A stretch of DNA of 64,000 bases, from NCBI GenBank assembly GCA_049680625.1, contig JBAUID010000027.1:1-64000 (forward strand), read 5' to 3'. How positions within the stretch are numbered: the stretch's first letter is position 1; every line of letters begins with the position of its first letter. Position numbers and translations under genes: made by a program. The notes beneath the pieces are model-generated. The model ran no database searches. It worked only from the letters and a program-made list of their open reading frames with translations, and was not told the DNA's origin. Source of the DNA: JAUIAI01 sp049680625. GTDB taxonomy: Bacteria; Pseudomonadota; Gammaproteobacteria; Burkholderiales; Burkholderiaceae_E. Of the stretch, positions 60,491 to 64,000 are shown one piece after another.

Positions 60491-61747
60491 ATGAATACAA
60501 AATCACAGGACTTCGAGACTAATCGCCGCCTTGCGAGGGAGTTACCCCTCCAACAGATTGACGTCAGCGACGGGTACTTGTTCCGTGATGACAGCATCGG
60601 CCACTATTTTGCGCGTCTGCGCGAAGAAGATCCGGTTCATTTCCAGCCGGCGAGCCGCTTTGGGCCATTCTGGTCAATCACCCGGTTCAAAGATATTCGT
60701 GAAGTCGAGCTGAACCATGAAGCCTTTTCCTCGGCACAGAAGCACGGGGGCATCACCCTGACATCACCGATGAGCGAGCTCCAACTGGGCAGCTTCATTG
60801 CGATGGACCCGCCCCGTCATGACGAACAGCGCAAGACCGTAAATTCCGTTGCCATGCCGGCCAACCTGGCCAAACTCGAAGCCACGATTCGCCAGCGTAC
60901 CTGCGCCGTGCTCGACAGCCTGCCGGTTAACAAAGAATTCGATTGGGTGGAAAATGTCTCGGTAAACCTCACCACTCAAATGCTTGCCACATTGTTCGAC
61001 TTTCCATTCGAAGAGCGGCATTTGTTAACCTGGTGGTCTGATATGGCCACCGGACATGCCAAGGATGCGGGGCCAGTCACTTCAACTCAAATGCAGAAAG
61101 AAGAACTGAATAAATGCTTTGAGTACTTCAGCAGGCTTTGGGAAGACCGGATCAAAGCCCCGCCGGCAAATGATTTGATTTCCATGATGGCGCATTCCAC
61201 TTCGACCCGGAACATGCCAAAAGATGAATACTGCGGCAACCTGCTGCTGTTGATCGTGGGCGGTAATGATACGACCCGTAATTCAATGAGTGGTGGCGTA
61301 CTCGCCTTGCACGAACATCAGAACCAGTTCGAGAAACTGCAGGAAAACCCGTCGCTGGTAAGCAGTTTAGTGCCCGAGATCATTCGCTGGCAAACCCCCC
61401 TCGCCCACATGGCAAGGACAGCTGTAAAAGACACAGTGGTCGCGGGAAAAACTATCCGTACCGGCGATCGATTGGCGCTGTGGTATTTGTCCGCCAACCG
61501 CGACCCGGAAGTCATCGATCAACCCGATGAATTTATTATTGATCGTAAAAACCCACGCCTGCATTTATCGTTCGGCTTTGGGATTCACCACTGTATGGGC
61601 AGCCGCCTGGCGGAGCTACAGTTACGCATACTCTGGGAAGAATTGCTGCCCAGATTCAGCCGCATTGCCGTAACCGGCAAGCCGGAACGCACGCTGTCTA
61701 ACTTTGTGCGCGGGTTTAACCGATTGCCCGTAACGTTGAACACCTGA
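60491..61747 (+). CDS. Cytochrome P450, CYP153-like
   Basis: This is a 418-residue soluble bacterial P450. The I-helix GGNDTTRNSMSGG holds the Thr pair for O2 activation, the K-helix has PEIIRW (ExxR), and the haem loop FGFGIHHCMGSRLAEL gives thiolate Cys368. The blocks FIAMDPPRHDEQRKTV, LTTQMLATLFDFPFEER and RWQTPLAHMARTA closely resemble CYP153 terminal alkane/fatty-acid hydroxylases as recalled from the family. Position Met after the Cys replaces the more common Val. No ferredoxin or reductase gene is adjacent, so electron donors must come from elsewhere. ATG start. It converges on xthA. Confidence 0.9.
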   Translation: MNTKSQDFETNRRLARELPLQQIDVSDGYLFRDDSIGHYFARLREEDPVHFQPASRFGPFWSITRFKDIREVELNHEAFSSAQKHGGITLTSPMSELQLGSFIAMDPPRHDEQRKTVNSVAMPANLAKLEATIRQRTCAVLDSLPVNKEFDWVENVSVNLTTQMLATLFDFPFEERHLLTWWSDMATGHAKDAGPVTSTQMQKEELNKCFEYFSRLWEDRIKAPPANDLISMMAHSTSTRNMPKDEYCGNLLLLIVGGNDTTRNSMSGGVLALHEHQNQFEKLQENPSLVSSLVPEIIRWQTPLAHMARTAVKDTVVAGKTIRTGDRLALWYLSANRDPEVIDQPDEFIIDRKNPRLHLSFGFGIHHCMGSRLAELQLRILWEELLPRFSRIAVTGKPERTLSNFVRGFNRLPVTLNT

Positions 61748-61799
61748 AGGACGAACCCACAGACGCCAACGCCCGTGACGTGCACCTGCCCCCGGCTTG

Positions 61800-62582
61800 C
61801 TAGCGTTTTATCTCAACAATTACTGGCGCGTGGTCGGAGGGCTGTTCCCAGCCACGCGGCTCTTTGTCGACAACACATCCAACCACGCTGTCGCGCAATG
61901 GCGCATCAACAAGGGTGTGGTCTATTCGCAGACCGGCGTTGCGACGAAATCCCTGGCGACGGTAGTCCCACCAGGTAAAAGTTTTTGGCGCCTGATCGAA
62001 CAGGCGAAAAGCATCCACCAGACCCAGGCCGATCAATTGTTCGAAGCGGGCACGCTCCGGCTCAGAACATAGAACTTTCCCCGCCCAGGCCTGAGGTTGA
62101 TGCACATCGGCATCCGCCGGCGCAATGTTGTAGTCGCCCACCAGTACTCGGGGAACACCCGGAGCCCCCGCCCCATCACCCAGCCAGAGGATTAAAGCGT
62201 CCAGCCAGGCCAGTTTGTACTGGTATTTATCCGATTCAGTGTCTTGACCGTTTGGAAAGTATGCGCAAGTCACGCGCAAGCCGTTACACGTGCCAGTGAT
62301 CAGCCGTTGCTGCGTGTCCTCGAACCGCGGGTTGCCAATAACGATATCTTGCGCCGCCCCGACGCTGTCCATTCGGGTCAGTAATGCGACACCGTTATAC
62401 GTGGGTTGACCAGAAAAACTGACTTCATAACCCGCGTCGCGGATTGCCTGCGCAGGAAAATTGGCGTCGGTCAGCTTGGTTTCTTGTAATCCCAATACAT
62501 CAACCGGGTTGGCCTTTAACCAGGTGAGTACTTGCTCGAGCCGCACGCGCAGCGAATTGACATTCCAGGTAGCGATCTTCAT
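61800..62582 (-). CDS. xthA: Exodeoxyribonuclease III
   Basis: This 260-residue AP endonuclease/3'-5' exonuclease acts in base-excision repair. The start MKIATWNVNSLRVRLEQVL is the classical XthA N-terminus. The metal Glu is in GLQETKLTD, the catalytic Asp/Asn pair in VGDYNIAPADADV, and the C-terminal PSDHAPVIVEI supplies the catalytic Asp-His. ATG 62582 is chosen; a GTG six codons earlier is unlikely. It faces the P450 gene with 52 bases between stops, and a terminator of the gene behind it lies just upstream. Confidence 0.93.
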   Translation of the reverse strand: MKIATWNVNSLRVRLEQVLTWLKANPVDVLGLQETKLTDANFPAQAIRDAGYEVSFSGQPTYNGVALLTRMDSVGAAQDIVIGNPRFEDTQQRLITGTCNGLRVTCAYFPNGQDTESDKYQYKLAWLDALILWLGDGAGAPGVPRVLVGDYNIAPADADVHQPQAWAGKVLCSEPERARFEQLIGLGLVDAFRLFDQAPKTFTWWDYRRQGFRRNAGLRIDHTLVDAPLRDSVVGCVVDKEPRGWEQPSDHAPVIVEIKR

Positions 62583-62631
62583 GGCTGCGAAGAATACCAC
62601 CGACCTTCAGCCCGGGCGAAACGTGCTCAAC

Positions 62632-62662
62632 AGAAAAAGCCACGCGCGATTGCAGGTGGCTT
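62632..62662 (-). terminator. Rho-independent terminator after the glutaredoxin-DUF4124 gene
   Basis: On the minus strand AAGCCAC (62662-62656 complement) and GTGGCTT (62643-62637 complement) form a 7-bp stem with a 12-base loop, followed by TTT so that the 3' side reads GTGGCTTTTT. It lies about 70 bases past the stop of the gene at 62732-63409 and before the xthA start. Confidence 0.6.
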
Positions 62663-62704
62663 AGGTACCTGACCAAGATTTCTTCAACACTGCATCAATA
62701 CAGG

Positions 62705-62718
62705 CTGCATCGATGCAG
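62705..62718. repeat. Perfect 14-bp palindrome CTGCATCGATGCAG
   Basis: This exact palindrome lies 14 bases downstream of the glutaredoxin-DUF4124 stop and upstream of the terminator. Related half-words TGCATC occur just beside it (62691-62696). It could be a regulator site for xthA, whose ATG is about 120 bases further on, or a second RNA hairpin. Confidence 0.45.
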
Positions 62719-62731
62719 ACGATGCTTTCGA

Positions 62732-63409
62732 TCAGAAGCGCAAAGTCGGCGCCTCGGGTTGCGCCGGGCGACCACCAGGGCCGCTACGGCTCTGGGTCAG
62801 CACACTACCGCGCTTAAAGCCATCACCAGATGACGCATCTTCACCGGGCGCAGCAATCTGCCCTGCTGCCGCCAGGGCTTCAGCATCACCAAACTTGTAG
62901 CCTGCCGGCAGACGCGACTGCTTTGGATAGCCTGAGCTGCTCAGCAGAGCATCCCAGCGCAGCGCATGGTAGCCAATCTGCTTGTCAGCACCAACTACCA
63001 GCAATGGCAAATTGGTGTCTGGGCCGAAACCCCGCTCACTAAATGCTTTTAAGTCATGTCCGGTGGAAATGGTTTTTTCCGAATACGGAACGCCGCGGCG
63101 CTTCAAATGCTGGCGTGCCATATCACACGGAGCACAAGCTGTTGTCGTGTATAAGATGACCGGAAAACGCTCGGTGATTTTGCGCAACTGAATTGGCAAA
63201 TTCAAGCTCGAATCAGCAGTGGCAACTATTGACTCATTGCGTTTCGGGTATCCGGTTGGCCCTTTCAGGATTTTGACGTTGTCAGCAGGAATCATATCCC
63301 CGTAGCCGATACGACCTTGAGCATCGATCCATTTGTACTGAGCGCTGGCGGTGCCAGCAACCAGTAACAGACTCGTCAGGGCAATCCTGACCTGTGTTCG
63401 TTTAAGCAT
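62732..63409 (-). CDS. Exported glutaredoxin-domain protein with DUF4124
   Basis: This 225-residue periplasmic protein has a signal peptide at 1-23 (ALTSLLLVAGTASAQ). The DUF4124 domain follows directly (YKWIDAQGRIGYGDMIPAD), then a glutaredoxin-like domain from about 80 with the redox motif CAPC in YTTTACAPCDMARQHLKRRGVPY. NLPLLVVGADKQIGY replaces the usual TVPxxFI segment with a Leu-Pro turn. The last 50 residues are Gly/Ser/Pro-rich and probably disordered. It may act in thiol-disulfide exchange in the envelope. ATG start, 17 bases after the oligopeptidase gene stop, and followed by a terminator. Confidence 0.87.
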   Translation of the reverse strand: MLKRTQVRIALTSLLLVAGTASAQYKWIDAQGRIGYGDMIPADNVKILKGPTGYPKRNESIVATADSSLNLPIQLRKITERFPVILYTTTACAPCDMARQHLKRRGVPYSEKTISTGHDLKAFSERGFGPDTNLPLLVVGADKQIGYHALRWDALLSSSGYPKQSRLPAGYKFGDAEALAAAGQIAAPGEDASSGDGFKRGSVLTQSRSGPGGRPAQPEAPTLRF

Positions 63410-63426
63410 AGCGACGCGATCCGGTT

Positions 63427-64000
63427 TCAGACTGTTTCATCCATGCCATTATGTCGAAGCAAGGCCGCTATTTCCGGGTCTCTACCCCTGAACGCGCGAA
63501 ATGAGTCGATAGCCGGTCGGCTACCCCCAACCGCGAGGATCTCATCAAGGAATTTAACCCCCGTCTCGAGTAAGGCTGCCTGGCTGTCCGATTGCTCGGC
63601 AGCCTCTTCAAAGGCAGCGTAGGCATCAGCCGACAAGACTTCAGCCCACTTGTAACTGTAGTAGCCCGCAGCATAACCCCCGGCAAAAATATGGGAAAAG
63701 CTATTCTGAAACCGATTGAAATCAGGGGTTGGCACAACCGCAACCTGGCTGCGTACGTCGTCAAACACCTGTTGTACTGACTCTTCACCACTACGCATCC
63801 GGTCGGTATGAATCTGCATGTCAAACAAAGAAAACTCGATCTGGCGCAGAGTCTGCAAACCAGACTGAAAATTGCGAGCCGCATACATCTTGTCGAACAA
63901 GTCTTTTGCCAGTGGCTCTCCGGTGTCAATGTGAGCTGACATCGCCCGGACAATGTCCCACTCCCAGCAAAAATTTTCCATGAACTGACTCGGTAATTCG
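63427..64000 (-). CDS. prlC: Oligopeptidase A (M3 family), C-terminal part only
   Basis: The frame is open to the right edge, so only the last 190 or so residues are present. It enters with ELPSQFMENFCWEWDIVRAM, the segment that follows the zinc motif in PrlC/OpdA proteins, and continues with FSHIFAGGYAAGYYSYKWAEVLSADAY, which holds the conserved Tyr and His region of the M3 active site. The zinc ligands HExxH lie beyond the window. The enzyme degrades short peptides and signal peptides in the cytoplasm. It ends 17 bases before the glutaredoxin-DUF4124 gene, in one transcription unit. Confidence 0.9.
   Translation of the reverse strand, partial: ELPSQFMENFCWEWDIVRAMSAHIDTGEPLAKDLFDKMYAARNFQSGLQTLRQIEFSLFDMQIHTDRMRSGEESVQQVFDDVRSQVAVVPTPDFNRFQNSFSHIFAGGYAAGYYSYKWAEVLSADAYAAFEEAAEQSDSQAALLETGVKFLDEILAVGGSRPAIDSFRAFRGRDPEIAALLRHNGMDETV

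Noticed and set aside
1..64000. Mobile elements, prophage, CRISPR arrays, rRNA or tRNA genes
   Set aside because: No transposase, integrase, phage gene, regularly spaced 25-40 bp repeat or RNA gene signature was found on either strand; the short tandem repeats lack spacers of constant length and variable content.

Overview
The window is a dense, mostly catabolic stretch of a Pseudomonadota chromosome. A marine gammaproteobacterium is the best guess: DUF4124-glutaredoxin, PrlC/OpdA, CysQ, XthA and O-antigen ligase genes occur together with many carboxylate and amino-acid uptake systems. This placement is inferred from gene content, not from a marker gene. No rRNA, tRNA, CRISPR array, transposase, integrase or phage gene was seen. 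ATG starts dominate, but several genes clearly start with GTG or TTG, and genes inside operons commonly overlap by ATGA/GTGA.

Layout. 1-0.7 kb: a frameshifted lipoprotein-like gene at the left edge. 0.7-8 kb: a small cupredoxin-like exported protein, an acyl-CoA ligase with a charged low-complexity insertion, then a full branched-chain amino-acid type ABC importer (livKHMGF, minus strand). 8.4-11.2 kb: MBL hydrolase, FixH/YtkA-like protein and a MauG-type dihaem peroxidase. 11.2-20.5 kb: a minus-strand operon resembling part of the acyclic-terpene (Atu) / acyl-CoA carboxylase pathway: carboxyltransferase, biotin carboxylase, TIGR03084 protein, enoyl-CoA hydratase, AtuA-like protein and ADP-forming acyl-CoA synthetase. 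20.7-25.2 kb: methyltransferase, transglutaminase-like protein, a zinc-ribbon metallopeptidase gene broken by one TAG, and glutaminase. 25.4-30.7 kb: HutD and a second liv-type importer.

30.8-34 kb: DctPQM TRAP transporter. 34-39 kb: N-formylglutamate amidohydrolase, sulfatase, MetE-like methyltransferase and PLP aminotransferase. 39.3-43 kb: GMC oxidoreductase with its small subunit, a truncated GNAT gene and an MFS transporter. 43.2-48.4 kb: a plus-strand CoA-ester island with two PhyH-type dioxygenases, a CoA hydrolase/transferase, a CaiB-type CoA transferase and an enoyl-CoA hydratase. 48.4-54 kb: nitroreductase, then a TAXI-TRAP transporter translationally coupled to a flavin aromatic-type hydroxylase. 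54.3-58.8 kb: TSUP exporter, malonyl-CoA decarboxylase, orphan LuxR-type response regulator, stand-alone biotin carrier protein and CysQ. 58.8-64 kb: O-antigen ligase with a gene remnant in front of it, CYP153-like P450, exonuclease III, glutaredoxin-DUF4124 protein and the C-terminal third of oligopeptidase A.

As a whole the region equips the cell to import amino acids, carboxylates and probably aromatic or terpenoid acids (two ABC, two TRAP, MFS and TSUP systems), activate them as CoA esters by several routes (AMP-forming, ADP-forming, CoA transfer) and oxidise them. A recurring oddity is short 10-19 bp tandem repeats in gene gaps, two of which copy the 3' end and stop codon of the preceding gene.
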